This document shows positions 1 to 7,974 of a stretch of DNA of 30,507 nt, piece by piece. A program made the position numbers and the translations under genes. The notes beneath the pieces were generated by a model, which saw only the letters and a program-made list of their open reading frames with translations, was not told where the DNA came from and ran no database searches. Numbering within the stretch: position 1 is the first letter of the stretch; each line of letters begins with the position of its first letter. Source of the stretch: Accumulibacter sp031732795 (GTDB lineage Bacteria; Pseudomonadota; Gammaproteobacteria; Burkholderiales; Rhodocyclaceae); assembly GCA_031732795.1 (NCBI GenBank), contig JAVMKC010000041.1, positions 1 to 30,507 on the forward strand, in the 5' to 3' direction.

Positions 1-692
1 TCCTCGCTGGCGCGCCGCGCCTGCGCCATGTTGTGGGTGACGATCAGGATGGTGTACTGGCCGCGCAATTCCCAGAGCAATTCTTCGACGGCTTCGGTTC
101 CCTTGGGGTCGAGCGCCGAGCACGGCTCGTCCATCAACAACACTTTGGGCTTTACCGGCAGCAGGCGGGCGATGCACAGCTTCTGCTGTTCTTCGAGCGA
201 CAGTTCGGTTGCCTTGCGCCGCAGACGATCCTTCACCTGATCCCAGAGCAGGACCTGCCGCAATGATTGTTCGACGATCTCGTCCGGCGTTCCCTGCGCC
301 ACCTCGCCACCGCCCTTGGCATGCAAGCGGTGGCTGAACAGGATGTTGTCGCAGATCGAGATCGGCAGAGGGTTGGGTCGCTGGAAGACCATCCCGACCT
401 GCTTGCGCACCTGGACCAGTTCGACGCCCGGGTCGTAGATGTTCTCGTTCATGACATGAATGCTGCCCTCGATACGCACATAGCCGAGACGCTCGTTGAT
501 CCGATTGACGCTGCGCAGGAAAGTGCTTTTGCCACAGCCGGATGGACCGATCATCGAGGTGATCAGCCCTTCGCGAATGCGCAGATCGACGTCGTAGAGC
601 GCCTGAAAGGTACCGTACCAGAGGTTCAGCTTTTTGCTGGCGATGGCGTGGCTGGTCGGCTGCATCGAGGTAACGGTTGCTTGCTTGTTCAT
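1..692 (-). CDS. pstB: Phosphate ABC transporter ATPase PstB (first copy, C-terminus cut by window edge)
   Basis: Cytoplasmic ATPase of the high-affinity phosphate importer. About 230 residues are visible; the gene runs off the window at its 3' end. The start is the ATG at 690-692, 39 bases after the stop of the second pstB. The Walker A motif GPSGCGKST, the Q-loop glutamine (FQRPNPLP, Q104), Walker B (LLMDEP, D188/E189) and the H-loop histidine (VTHNM, H220) are all intact. The ABC signature is not: where PstB normally reads LSGGQ this protein reads LSLEEQ (residues 164-169). The neighbouring second PstB has the opposite pattern, so the two probably form a heterodimer. Family assignment is firm; the heterodimer idea is inference. 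Confidence 0.93.
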   Translation of the reverse strand, partial: MNKQATVTSMQPTSHAIASKKLNLWYGTFQALYDVDLRIREGLITSMIGPSGCGKSTFLRSVNRINERLGYVRIEGSIHVMNENIYDPGVELVQVRKQVGMVFQRPNPLPISICDNILFSHRLHAKGGGEVAQGTPDEIVEQSLRQVLLWDQVKDRLRRKATELSLEEQQKLCIARLLPVKPKVLLMDEPCSALDPKGTEAVEELLWELRGQYTILIVTHNMAQARRASE

Positions 693-731
693 CGTAGGTC
701 GTCTGTTTCCGTGTGCTGGGTGAGTGGGCGA

Positions 732-1547
732 TCAGCCGAAGCGGCCTTCGACGTAGTTTCGCGTTCGTTGATCCTTCACCTCGCCGGTGAACAGATCTTC
801 GGTGACGCCGATCTCGACACACTCACCATTGAGGAAGAAGGCCGTGCGGTCAGCCAGGCGCCGCGCCTGTTGCACCAGATTGGTGACGAGGATGATCGTC
901 ACTTCCTTGCGCAGCTCCTTCAACACGTCTTCGATACGCATCGTCGTCACCGGATCGACGGCAATCGAGAATTCGTCGAGCATCAGCAGATCGGGTTCCT
1001 GCGACAGCGCGCGGGCGATCGTCAGGCGCTGCTGCTGGCCGCCGGAGAGCAGGCTGCCGAGCGCGTTCAAGCGGTCCTTGACTTCATCCCACAGCGCGGC
1101 GCGGGTCAGGCAACGCTGGACGATGACGTCGAGTTCGCTCTTGCTGGTGATCCCGCGCAGACGCGGCGACAGCGCGACGTTGTCGTACACCGTCATCGGC
1201 AGGCCGACCGGTAGCGGGAAGACCACGCCGATACGGTTGCGCAGGGCATAGACATTGTTCAGGCGGCGTGTGTCTCGGCCGTCGAAGTGGATCTCGCCGT
1301 CGACCCGCATGCCGCTGGTGAACACATCCATGCGGTTGATCGCTTTGAGGAATGAGGTCTTGCCGGCATTTGCCGGTCCGATGATGCCAAAAATCTCGTG
1401 TTCGCGAACCGACAAGCTGACGTCGCGCAAGGCCGTGGCATGACCATAGCGGATCGTCAGGTTCCGCACCTCGAGCTTGTTCGGAACGGTGGCGACCGCT
1501 GGCGGGCTGGCGGTGGAAGGCGATGCCGGGGTGACGACCGTTACCAT
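732..1547 (-). CDS. pstB: Second PstB-like phosphate transporter ATPase with degenerate Q- and H-loops
   Basis: A 271-residue ABC ATPase of the PstB type with a ~24-residue extra N-terminus. The start ATG (1545-1547) overlaps the pstA stop by 7 bases, showing tight translational coupling. Walker A is GPANAGKT (57-64), the signature LSGGQQQR is canonical (167-174), and Walker B LLMLDEF keeps the catalytic glutamate (E192) although DEP is changed to DEF. The Q-loop glutamine is replaced by proline (VVFPLPVGLP, P111) and the switch histidine by asparagine (LVTNLVQQ, N223). On its own it would be a poor ATPase, but it can donate an intact signature to the first PstB. Call as a Pst ATPase is secure from sequence and operon; catalytic consequences are inferred. 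Confidence 0.9.
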   Translation of the reverse strand: MVTVVTPASPSTASPPAVATVPNKLEVRNLTIRYGHATALRDVSLSVREHEIFGIIGPANAGKTSFLKAINRMDVFTSGMRVDGEIHFDGRDTRRLNNVYALRNRIGVVFPLPVGLPMTVYDNVALSPRLRGITSKSELDVIVQRCLTRAALWDEVKDRLNALGSLLSGGQQQRLTIARALSQEPDLLMLDEFSIAVDPVTTMRIEDVLKELRKEVTIILVTNLVQQARRLADRTAFFLNGECVEIGVTEDLFTGEVKDQRTRNYVEGRFG

Positions 1548-2431
1548 TTCTTCTTCCCTCTGAGCCACATGCGAAAAGCGATCGAGACACTGTTCATCGT
1601 CAGGACCAGGGCGATCAGCACCAGCGCGACACCGAAGGGAATTTCGTCCGCGATTCCAGGCACCTGCGTCGCGGCGACGAAGAGATGCAGCGACAAGGCC
1701 ATCGTCTGATCGAAGACGCTTTGCGGCAGGAACGGCGTGAAGAAGACGGCGCCGGTGAACATGATCGGCGCCGTCTCGCCGGCGGTTCGCGAGACTTCGA
1801 GAATGACACCGGTCAGGATGCCGGTGATCGAGTTCGGCAGAACGACGCGGCGGATCGTCTGCCAGCGTGTCGCGCCCATGTTCCAGCACGCTTCGCGGAA
1901 GGCTTGCGGCACCGCCTGCAGGGACTCGCGCGTGGCGACGATGACCACCGGCATCGTCATCACCGCCAGCGTCAGACTGGCCGCGAGAATGCTGGTGCCG
2001 AACTTGAAGAAGAGAACGAAGGCGCCGAGTCCGAACAGCGCATGGACGATCGATGGAACGCCGGCCAGGTTGATGATCGCCAGATTGATGACGCGGGTGA
2101 ACCAGTTGTCGCCGGCGTACTCGCTGAGGTAGATCGCGGCGAAGATGCCGATCGGCACCGACAACAGCAGGGCGACGGTCACCAGCCAGACGGTGCCGAG
2201 CAGCGCCGGGAAGACGCCACCGGAACGCATGCCGTCGGTCGGCGCGGTGAACAGGAACTCCCACGAGATGGCGCTGCCTTCTTTGACCACCAGTGTGCCG
2301 AGGATCAACATCACCGGCGTGATCAGGAGCAGGGTCATCAGTCCGAACAGCAGGCGGTAGCGACGTTGCACGCTCGCGTTATGCCGGTTCAGGTCGCTGG
2401 CCTGAAACAGCGCTGGATTGGCAGTGGTCAT
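1541..2431 (-). CDS. pstA: Phosphate ABC transporter permease PstA
   Basis: A 296-residue inner-membrane permease that with PstC forms the phosphate channel. A hydrophobic segment follows a ~26-residue cytoplasmic N-terminus, and several further hydrophobic stretches alternate with loops, as expected for about six transmembrane helices. The EAA-type coupling loop that contacts the ATPase is visible as REACWNMGATRWQTIRRVVL. Length is close to the family norm. It starts three bases after the pstC stop and its own stop overlaps the start of the second pstB, so pstC, pstA and pstB2 are very likely translated from one message. Confidence 0.95.
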   Translation of the reverse strand: MTTANPALFQASDLNRHNASVQRRYRLLFGLMTLLLITPVMLILGTLVVKEGSAISWEFLFTAPTDGMRSGGVFPALLGTVWLVTVALLLSVPIGIFAAIYLSEYAGDNWFTRVINLAIINLAGVPSIVHALFGLGAFVLFFKFGTSILAASLTLAVMTMPVVIVATRESLQAVPQAFREACWNMGATRWQTIRRVVLPNSITGILTGVILEVSRTAGETAPIMFTGAVFFTPFLPQSVFDQTMALSLHLFVAATQVPGIADEIPFGVALVLIALVLTMNSVSIAFRMWLRGKKKW

Positions 2432-2434
2432 GGT

Positions 2435-3382
2435 TCAGCCCTTGCGGATACCGCGCACGATCAGATCGGCGCTGAGGTTGATGATGAAAGTGATCAGGAA
2501 GAGGAAGATGCCGATGGTGAATAGCACCTGATAGTGCTCACCGCCGACCACCGCTTCACCGAGTTCGGCGGCGATCGTCGCCGTCAACGCCCGCACCGAG
2601 TCGAAGAGGCTGTCCGGGATATTCACCGCATGACCGGTGGCCATCAGTACCGCCATCGTCTCGCCGAAACCACGCCCGACGCCGAGCAGGACGCCGCCGA
2701 GCAAACCGTTCTTCGCTGCCGGCAGCACCACCTTGTAGATCACCTGCCAGCGCGTCGCCCCCATCGCCTCGGCGGCTTCGCGGTAGCGGTCGGGAACGGC
2801 CTTCAAGGCATCCTCGGCGATCGAGGTCATGATCGGCGCCGCCATCAACCCGAGAATGATGCCGGCGTTGAGAACGCAGAGGCCGACCGGGATGTTGAAC
2901 CACTTGATCAGCAAGGGATTCATGATCACCAGGCCGATGAAGCCCCAGACCACCGACGGGATGGCGGCCAGCAACTCCACCAGCACCTTCAAGGCCTCGC
3001 GCGTCTTGCCGGTGGTGAACTCGGCGATATAGATCGCGGCACCGAGCGAGAACGGAACGGCGACCAGCATCGCCAAGCCGGTGACGCTGGCCGTTCCGGC
3101 CATCAAGGCCAGGATGCCGTACTCCGGGTCCTCCGCATCGCTCGGCGACCAGTACGGGGTCAGGAAGAATTCGCGGAAATCCATCTTCTCGAAAACGAAG
3201 CCGATGCCTTCCTTGGTCACGAAAAAGAAGATGCCGAGCACGAAAAGGATAGCCGAGATGCCACAGATGAAGACGACGCCGGCGATCAGCTTGTCGACGT
3301 ACCAATCGATGTTGCGACGGTCGAAGTTCTCCGCCCCCCCTGGCCCCGGGCGGCGATCCAAGGCCTGCGTACGGGTGCTCAT
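2435..3382 (-). CDS. pstC: Phosphate ABC transporter permease PstC
   Basis: A 315-residue inner-membrane permease, partner of PstA. After a ~30-residue hydrophilic N-terminus there is a long hydrophobic segment (about 32-55), then further membrane segments and the coupling loop EAAEAMGATRWQVIYKVVLP. The motif GRGFGETMAVLMATG is typical of PstC. I chose the ATG at 3380-3382 because an excellent GAGGAGGAAAG ribosome binding site lies just upstream, inside the end of phoU; an upstream in-frame start would add ten residues and lie inside phoU without a good site. It starts one base after the phoU stop codon, giving tight coupling to phoU. Confidence 0.95.
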   Translation of the reverse strand: MSTRTQALDRRPGPGGAENFDRRNIDWYVDKLIAGVVFICGISAILFVLGIFFFVTKEGIGFVFEKMDFREFFLTPYWSPSDAEDPEYGILALMAGTASVTGLAMLVAVPFSLGAAIYIAEFTTGKTREALKVLVELLAAIPSVVWGFIGLVIMNPLLIKWFNIPVGLCVLNAGIILGLMAAPIMTSIAEDALKAVPDRYREAAEAMGATRWQVIYKVVLPAAKNGLLGGVLLGVGRGFGETMAVLMATGHAVNIPDSLFDSVRALTATIAAELGEAVVGGEHYQVLFTIGIFLFLITFIINLSADLIVRGIRKG

Positions 3383-3383
3383 C

Positions 3384-4448
3384 TCAGCTTTCCTCCTCGC
3401 CCCGCAGGACACTGATCAGATTGCTGACCCGCAGGGCGATCTCCCGGCTGAGATTCCGCAGATCATCGGGCTGCAAAGTGCCGGATTGGCCGAGTTCCCA
3501 TTCGAGCGCCACGGTATGGAAAGGAATCTGCTCGACGTAGGATCGGACCGGCCCCTGCAAGCTGATGATGATCTGGTAAGTGGCAAGCTGCTGATGGTGT
3601 GTCGGCATCGCCTGCGGCTGATGCTTGGCCAGATCGATACCCAAATTCTGCAGCACGGCAACCGATGACCCATCGCTGGCCCCAGCGACGCGGCCACGGC
3701 TGTGATACTCGCCAGCCTCGGGAAAATTCTTGCGAGCAATTGCCTCGGCCATCGGACCAAGCAGGCTGTTGTCTTCATCGAGAAAGAGGATGCGGAAGAA
3801 CTTCGGCCCCCTGCTCTGCCCAGTGACTGCGAAGACCGTGTCCTCGCAGATGTTCTTCGCTTGGTCGGAGACCCTTTCCAGGGAATTGAACACCGTCAGA
3901 TAAGCGAACAGATCCTGGATCTTGAAGTGTTCCCCCTCGCCGAGCAGGTCGCTGAAAGCCAGATCGAAGGTCCGCTCGACCTGATCGGCGATGACCATCG
4001 TCGCTTTCGCCTTTTCGGCATTACCTTCGAGAAAGGCCTCGACGGCCTGCTTCAGCATCTGTCGCGATTCGTCGGCCATCAGCTCGATCTCGCGTGCCAT
4101 CGCCCCTTCCGGCCGGGCCAGACGAACCGCCTCGCGGCAAATGGTGACGGCGTAGTCTCCGATACGCTCGAGAGCGACGTTGGCATGAACGACGGCCCCC
4201 ATCCGCCGCAGGTGCGTGCCGGTCGGCAAATGCACACCGATGAAGGCCATGCGCATCCGATCCAGTTCGCTGCTGACGGCATTGATCCGGTTGTCCGCCA
4301 GAATCGTGGCGTAGGCCAGCGGATCATCGTCCGACAGCAACGCGTGCACGGCATTACTGAGCGCTCTTTCGACGAGCCCGGCAAGCAGGGCCAATTGTTG
4401 GTTGATCTGGGACAGGTCTCTTTCGAGACGTTCTTCATAATGACTCAT
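3384..4448 (-). CDS. phoU: PhoU phosphate-signalling protein fused to a degenerate low-molecular-weight phosphatase-like domain
   Basis: A 354-residue protein, over 100 residues longer than ordinary PhoU (about 230-240). Residues 1 to ~208 are a classic two-repeat PhoU helical domain with the metal-binding-type motifs ERIGDYA (94-100) and ERVSDQAKNI (191-200); PhoU links Pst transport state to signalling and restrains uptake. Residues ~215-352 resemble the low-molecular-weight tyrosine phosphatase / ArsC fold: ILFLDEDNSLLGPMAEAIAR parallels the usual P-loop region, followed by YQIIISL and ALEWELG, like the ITLCD and LHWGLPDP elements of the family. The catalytic Cys-X5-Arg has become D224-X5-L230, so it is predicted not to be catalytic. 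The gene lies between pstS and pstC rather than at the operon end. PhoU part is firm; the domain assignment of the tail is by eye. Confidence 0.88.
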   Translation of the reverse strand: MSHYEERLERDLSQINQQLALLAGLVERALSNAVHALLSDDDPLAYATILADNRINAVSSELDRMRMAFIGVHLPTGTHLRRMGAVVHANVALERIGDYAVTICREAVRLARPEGAMAREIELMADESRQMLKQAVEAFLEGNAEKAKATMVIADQVERTFDLAFSDLLGEGEHFKIQDLFAYLTVFNSLERVSDQAKNICEDTVFAVTGQSRGPKFFRILFLDEDNSLLGPMAEAIARKNFPEAGEYHSRGRVAGASDGSSVAVLQNLGIDLAKHQPQAMPTHHQQLATYQIIISLQGPVRSYVEQIPFHTVALEWELGQSGTLQPDDLRNLSREIALRVSNLISVLRGEEES

Positions 4449-4527
4449 CGCGTTCTTCTTCCTCAGGCGAGTGAACTCGGTTCTCAACCGGGATCTGGCG
4501 GCACGCCGGTACCCGGTCGCCAAGGGC

Positions 4528-5403
4528 TTACTTGCAACTCACCTTCTTGACGGGCGCGTAGCCTTCTTTTTCGATGATGCACTGGCCGGTGTTGCTCTTG
4601 ATCCAGTCGAGATACTTCTTCACCTCACCGGCTGGCTCACCGTTGGTGTACATGAACAGCGGCCGGGCGATCGGATACGTCCCGTTGAAGGCGGTTTCCT
4701 CGGTCGGTTTGACGCAGGGCTTGCCGGTCGCCGGCGCCACACACAATGCCTTCATGTGGGGGGTGACGTAGGCCAAGCCGCTGTAACCGATCGCACAGGG
4801 GGTTTTTTCGACGAGGTCGGCAACGTCCTTGGAGCCGTGCATGTCGAGCGTGCCCTGACGGAACTTGCCTTTCTCACCAAGAATCGCTTCCTTGAAGTAG
4901 GCGTAAGTGCCGGAGTTGTTCTGCCGGCTGACGACGACGATGTCGCCTTTACAGCCGGGGATGGTGATGCCGAGATCGCTCCACTTGTTGGCACCGCCGT
5001 CGCGCCCGTAGATTTTCGCCAGGTCGGTGACGGTGATCGAGTCGCTGGGGAAGTTTTTGTGCGCAAAGATCGCCAGCGCGTCGTAACCAATGATGTGTTC
5101 GACCGGCCGACGGCCTTTCGCCTGCGCTTCCTTGATTTCCTTCTCCGACATCTTGCGGCTCGAGTTGGCGATGTCGACGGTGCCGTTGATCATCGCCGCG
5201 ATGCCGGTACCCGAGCCGCCACCGGACACGGCCACCGCGACTTTCGGGTTGACCTTGCCATACTGCTCGGCAAGCGACTGGGCAGCATTGACCAGCGTAT
5301 CCGAGCCTTTGTTCTGGATTTCGGTTCTAGCCGAAGCGCCTGTGGCCGCCATGGCGCCGAGCGTCAGGACGGCAAACTTGCGCAACATTGAATGAGCGTT
5401 CAT
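4528..5403 (-). CDS. pstS: Periplasmic phosphate-binding protein PstS
   Basis: A 291-residue secreted solute-binding protein that captures phosphate in the periplasm and delivers it to PstC/PstA. It begins with a Sec signal peptide (LRKFAVLTLGAMAATGASA, cleavage expected near residue 25). Phosphate-pocket motifs are seen: NKGSDTLVNA, VSGGGSGTGIAAMINGTVD and SRQNNSGTYAYF. I used the ATG at 5401-5403, which has GGAGAAAAACTG upstream and puts the signal peptide at the start. It is the first gene of the operon; a 79-base gap separates it from phoU. I saw no convincing two-half Pho box upstream. Confidence 0.95.
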   Translation of the reverse strand: MNAHSMLRKFAVLTLGAMAATGASARTEIQNKGSDTLVNAAQSLAEQYGKVNPKVAVAVSGGGSGTGIAAMINGTVDIANSSRKMSEKEIKEAQAKGRRPVEHIIGYDALAIFAHKNFPSDSITVTDLAKIYGRDGGANKWSDLGITIPGCKGDIVVVSRQNNSGTYAYFKEAILGEKGKFRQGTLDMHGSKDVADLVEKTPCAIGYSGLAYVTPHMKALCVAPATGKPCVKPTEETAFNGTYPIARPLFMYTNGEPAGEVKKYLDWIKSNTGQCIIEKEGYAPVKKVSCK

Positions 5404-5581
5404 CAGTTTTTCTCCGGTTTCTTGGGTTTGCTGGAATCGTCTTCTGCCAATGACAGGACGAGCAATATTCGCAGGCTTGCCGGCTGCTGAAAATTCGGGC
5501 AATGACGTACGTGATCCTGCCAGCACGGGACAGTGGCAGTCGTCATCCGATGGCCACCATCTCAAGGATTTCGGTTCGTTT

Positions 5582-5601
5582 TAAGGGAAACCCTTACGTA
5601 G
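5582..5601. promoter_or_regulatory. Inverted repeat plus FixJ-box-like site between pstS and the sensor kinase gene
   Basis: TAAGGG-AAA-CCCTTA (5582-5596) is a perfect 6-bp inverted repeat, and the overlapping TTACGTAG (5594-5601) matches the published FixJ consensus GTAMGTAG at seven of eight positions. It lies 37-56 bases before the sensor kinase ATG, in the divergent region shared with pstS. A second ACGTACGT palindrome is at 5505-5512. Binding by the FixJ-type regulator encoded here is a guess. Confidence 0.35.
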
Positions 5602-5637
5602 TCTTCCCTATTCCCAAAGCGCTTCGGCCTGGTCAAA

Positions 5638-7251
5638 ATGACAGCTCGATCAACAAAGCAACAGATCCGTATGCCGAAATCGGCGATCCGGCGGCCCGGT
5701 TGGCGCGACGCACTGCTGCTCATTGGCGGCTACGTTGCCCTCGATTGGGCAAGTCATATCCACCGTCTGCACGGACTTGACGTCACCCCGTGGAGTCCGG
5801 CCCCGGCATTTGGCCTGCTCTTCCTGGCCCGTCACGGCGGTCGCGCAGCACCGCTGTTGGCGTTTGCCATCTTCGTCACCGACGCCTGGCTTCGCCAGCC
5901 TCCACTGCCCTGGCAGCTCGCCAGCGCTCAGGCACTGCAACTTGCCGCGGGTTACTGGGCGATCGCGGAAGTCCTGCGCCGCCGCATCGGCAGCAAGTGC
6001 CTGCTCGGCAACCGGCCGGGGTTGATCGCCTGGGTAACGATCATCGTCGTCGGCACGCTGCTCAACAGCCTGCTGTTCATGGTCGTACTGACCATCAGCG
6101 GCTACCTGCCGCCTGCAGCTACCGGTGAGGTATTGCCGGCGCACTGGCTGGCCGAGGTCGTCGGCATCCTGATCTCGATGCCGCTGCTGGCAATGCTGCT
6201 CGACGAGCGCAGCCGAGTCCGACTGCACGGCTTGCTGATCGGCCGCGAATCGTTGAGCCTGCTGACCACCGGTGGCGTGCTCGCGCTGACCTTCTTCGCC
6301 AGCGAGATGGCCGAGCTACGCTACTTTCCGGCACTCTTTCTGCCGATCGCCTGGGCGGCGGCGCGCCAGGGACTCGCCGGCGCCGTGCTGACGATCGGCC
6401 TGACACAGATCGGCGTCGTTGTCGGCACGCATCTGCTCGGTCTTCCACCGTTGGCGCTGATCGAACTCGAAGTACTGGTACTGGTACTGGCACTTTCAGG
6501 TTTTTTCATCGGCATCGTCGTCGACGAGCGGCAGCGGGTAAGCGCCGAGCTGCAACAGACTTTACGACTGGCTGCAGCGGGTGAAATGGCCGGGGCACTT
6601 TCTCACGAACTGCATCAGCCGCTGACCGCGCTTCTCGCCTATGCCCGCGCCTGCCAGCAGCTGCTCGCCAAGGGCGAAAGCGGCGAGCGGCTGCGCGACG
6701 TCGTCGAGCGCGTCGTCGCCGAATCGCAGCGTGCCGCCGATGTCGTCAGCCGCTTGCGCGACTTCTTCCGCACCGGTACGACCCGGCTCGAACGGATCTG
6801 GTTGCGCGAACTGCTGTCGTCGGCCGCAGCCCGCTTTGCGACACCAGCGCGGCAAAAGAGTGTCGAACTTTCACTGCCGCCGGCACCGCCCTGCGCCCTG
6901 TTCGCTGACCGTCTGCAACTCGAAGTCGTGCTGCGCAACCTGCTCGCCAACGCCTTCGAAGCGGCCGCGGAGAGGCCCGCAGAACAGCGGCTGGTCCGCC
7001 TGTCGGCCGAGTTGGACGGCACCAACCGCGTACGTATCACCGTCGAGGACAGCGGCCTCGGAATCACGGAACAAATGGAAGAGCATATTTTCGAAGCATT
7101 TCATTCATCGAAAGCCAGCGGTCTCGGTCTTGGACTGGCAATCAGCCGAGCCATCGTCGAAGCGCACGGCGGCAAGCTATGGGCCGAGGTCGCCGATCGC
7201 GGCCTGTTCCGGCTGACTTTGCCGATCGAGGAGACCGGGAATGCCCCATAG
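5638..7251 (+). CDS. MASE1-domain sensor histidine kinase
   Basis: A 537-residue membrane sensor kinase. Residues ~25-300 are hydrophobic and carry repeated membrane segments typical of the MASE1 integral sensor domain, whose ligand is unknown. The H-box GALSHELHQPLTALLAYARA puts the phospho-accepting histidine at 323. The ATPase domain has an N-box (RNLLANAFEAA), the G1 motif DSGLGI and the G2 motif GLGLGLAI. This HisKA type is common among FixL/DctB-like kinases. Its stop overlaps the response regulator start by 11 bases, so they are a cognate pair. It is transcribed away from the pst operon, sharing ~230 bases of upstream DNA. A link with phosphate is suggested by position only. Confidence 0.9.
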   Translation: MTARSTKQQIRMPKSAIRRPGWRDALLLIGGYVALDWASHIHRLHGLDVTPWSPAPAFGLLFLARHGGRAAPLLAFAIFVTDAWLRQPPLPWQLASAQALQLAAGYWAIAEVLRRRIGSKCLLGNRPGLIAWVTIIVVGTLLNSLLFMVVLTISGYLPPAATGEVLPAHWLAEVVGILISMPLLAMLLDERSRVRLHGLLIGRESLSLLTTGGVLALTFFASEMAELRYFPALFLPIAWAAARQGLAGAVLTIGLTQIGVVVGTHLLGLPPLALIELEVLVLVLALSGFFIGIVVDERQRVSAELQQTLRLAAAGEMAGALSHELHQPLTALLAYARACQQLLAKGESGERLRDVVERVVAESQRAADVVSRLRDFFRTGTTRLERIWLRELLSSAAARFATPARQKSVELSLPPAPPCALFADRLQLEVVLRNLLANAFEAAAERPAEQRLVRLSAELDGTNRVRITVEDSGLGITEQMEEHIFEAFHSSKASGLGLGLAISRAIVEAHGGKLWAEVADRGLFRLTLPIEETGNAP

Positions 7252-7864
7252 AAACAATACCGTCTTCATCGTCGAGGATGACCCGTCGGTTCGTGACGCG
7301 CTGGCGCTGTTGCTCGGCATCAACGATTTTTCGGTGGCGCTGTTTGCGGATGCCGAGAGCTTTCTCGCCTCACGCCACCCGGACTGGTGCGGCTGTCTGC
7401 TGGTCGACATCCGCATGCCGGGAATGGACGGCCTGACGCTGCAGAAACGCTTGCGCGAAAGCGGCTGCTGGCTGCCGGTGATCGTCATGACCGGCCACGG
7501 CGACGTCGAATCGGCGCGGCAGGCCTTCCGCAGCGAGGCCGTCGACTTTCTCGAAAAACCCATCGATCACACCCGGCTGCTGTCGGCAATCGAGGAGGCT
7601 TTTGCACGGCAGCATCTGCGCCAGAACGACGCGGAACGCAACGCCGAAGTCGTGAATTTGCTGCAAACGCTGACGCCGCGCGAGCGGGAAGTCATGGAAC
7701 ACGTGGTCGCCGGCCGGCACAACCGGGAGATTGCAAGCCAACTGGCCATCAGCCCGCGTACCGTCGAGGTCCACAAAGCACGGCTATTGGCCAAGCTGCA
7801 GGCTGGCAGCATTGCCGACCTCGTGCGTCTGAGCCTGCGCGCATCGGACAAGCATCACGGCTGA
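7241..7864 (+). CDS. FixJ-family response regulator (receiver + LuxR-type DNA-binding domain)
   Basis: A 207-residue transcription regulator. The receiver domain (about 5-120) has the acidic pair EDD at 12-14, the phosphorylation site D56 in LLVDIRMPG, the conserved threonine in VMTGHGD and K106 in EKPID. The C-terminal ~65 residues form a GerE/LuxR helix-turn-helix with LTPREREVMEHVVAG and NREIASQLAISPRTVEVHK. This arrangement is the FixJ/TtrR class. It is translationally coupled to the upstream kinase and followed by a convergent mltB. Targets are unknown; the divergent pst promoter and its own promoter are the nearest candidates. Confidence 0.92.
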   Translation: MPHRNNTVFIVEDDPSVRDALALLLGINDFSVALFADAESFLASRHPDWCGCLLVDIRMPGMDGLTLQKRLRESGCWLPVIVMTGHGDVESARQAFRSEAVDFLEKPIDHTRLLSAIEEAFARQHLRQNDAERNAEVVNLLQTLTPREREVMEHVVAGRHNREIASQLAISPRTVEVHKARLLAKLQAGSIADLVRLSLRASDKHHG

Positions 7865-7974
7865 GTTCCGCCGCCCACAGACGCAATGCCGCGCCGAGAG
7901 GACTCGCTGGTGATTACGAGCCGGTCGACCTCGAGGTGGATCTACACGCTACCGTATAGGCTCGGGACAGGCGC

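Noticed and set aside
267..1251. Long plus-strand reading frames opposite the pstB genes
   Set aside because: They are antisense shadows in high-GC DNA; the minus-strand frames have full ABC ATPase motifs.
732..2264. A single 510-residue protein fusing a pstA-antiframe sequence to PstB2
   Set aside because: The first half is Arg/His-rich nonsense from the wrong frame of pstA; the true PstB2 start is the ATG at 1547.
5404..5637. Pho box upstream of pstS
   Set aside because: On the minus strand there is one CTGTCAT half-site (around 5448-5454) and a CTGTCCC, but no second half at 11-base spacing, so no proper Pho box.
7865..7974. Terminator between the response regulator and mltB
   Set aside because: Only short palindromes such as CCTCGAGG occur; no stem plus T-run is present.
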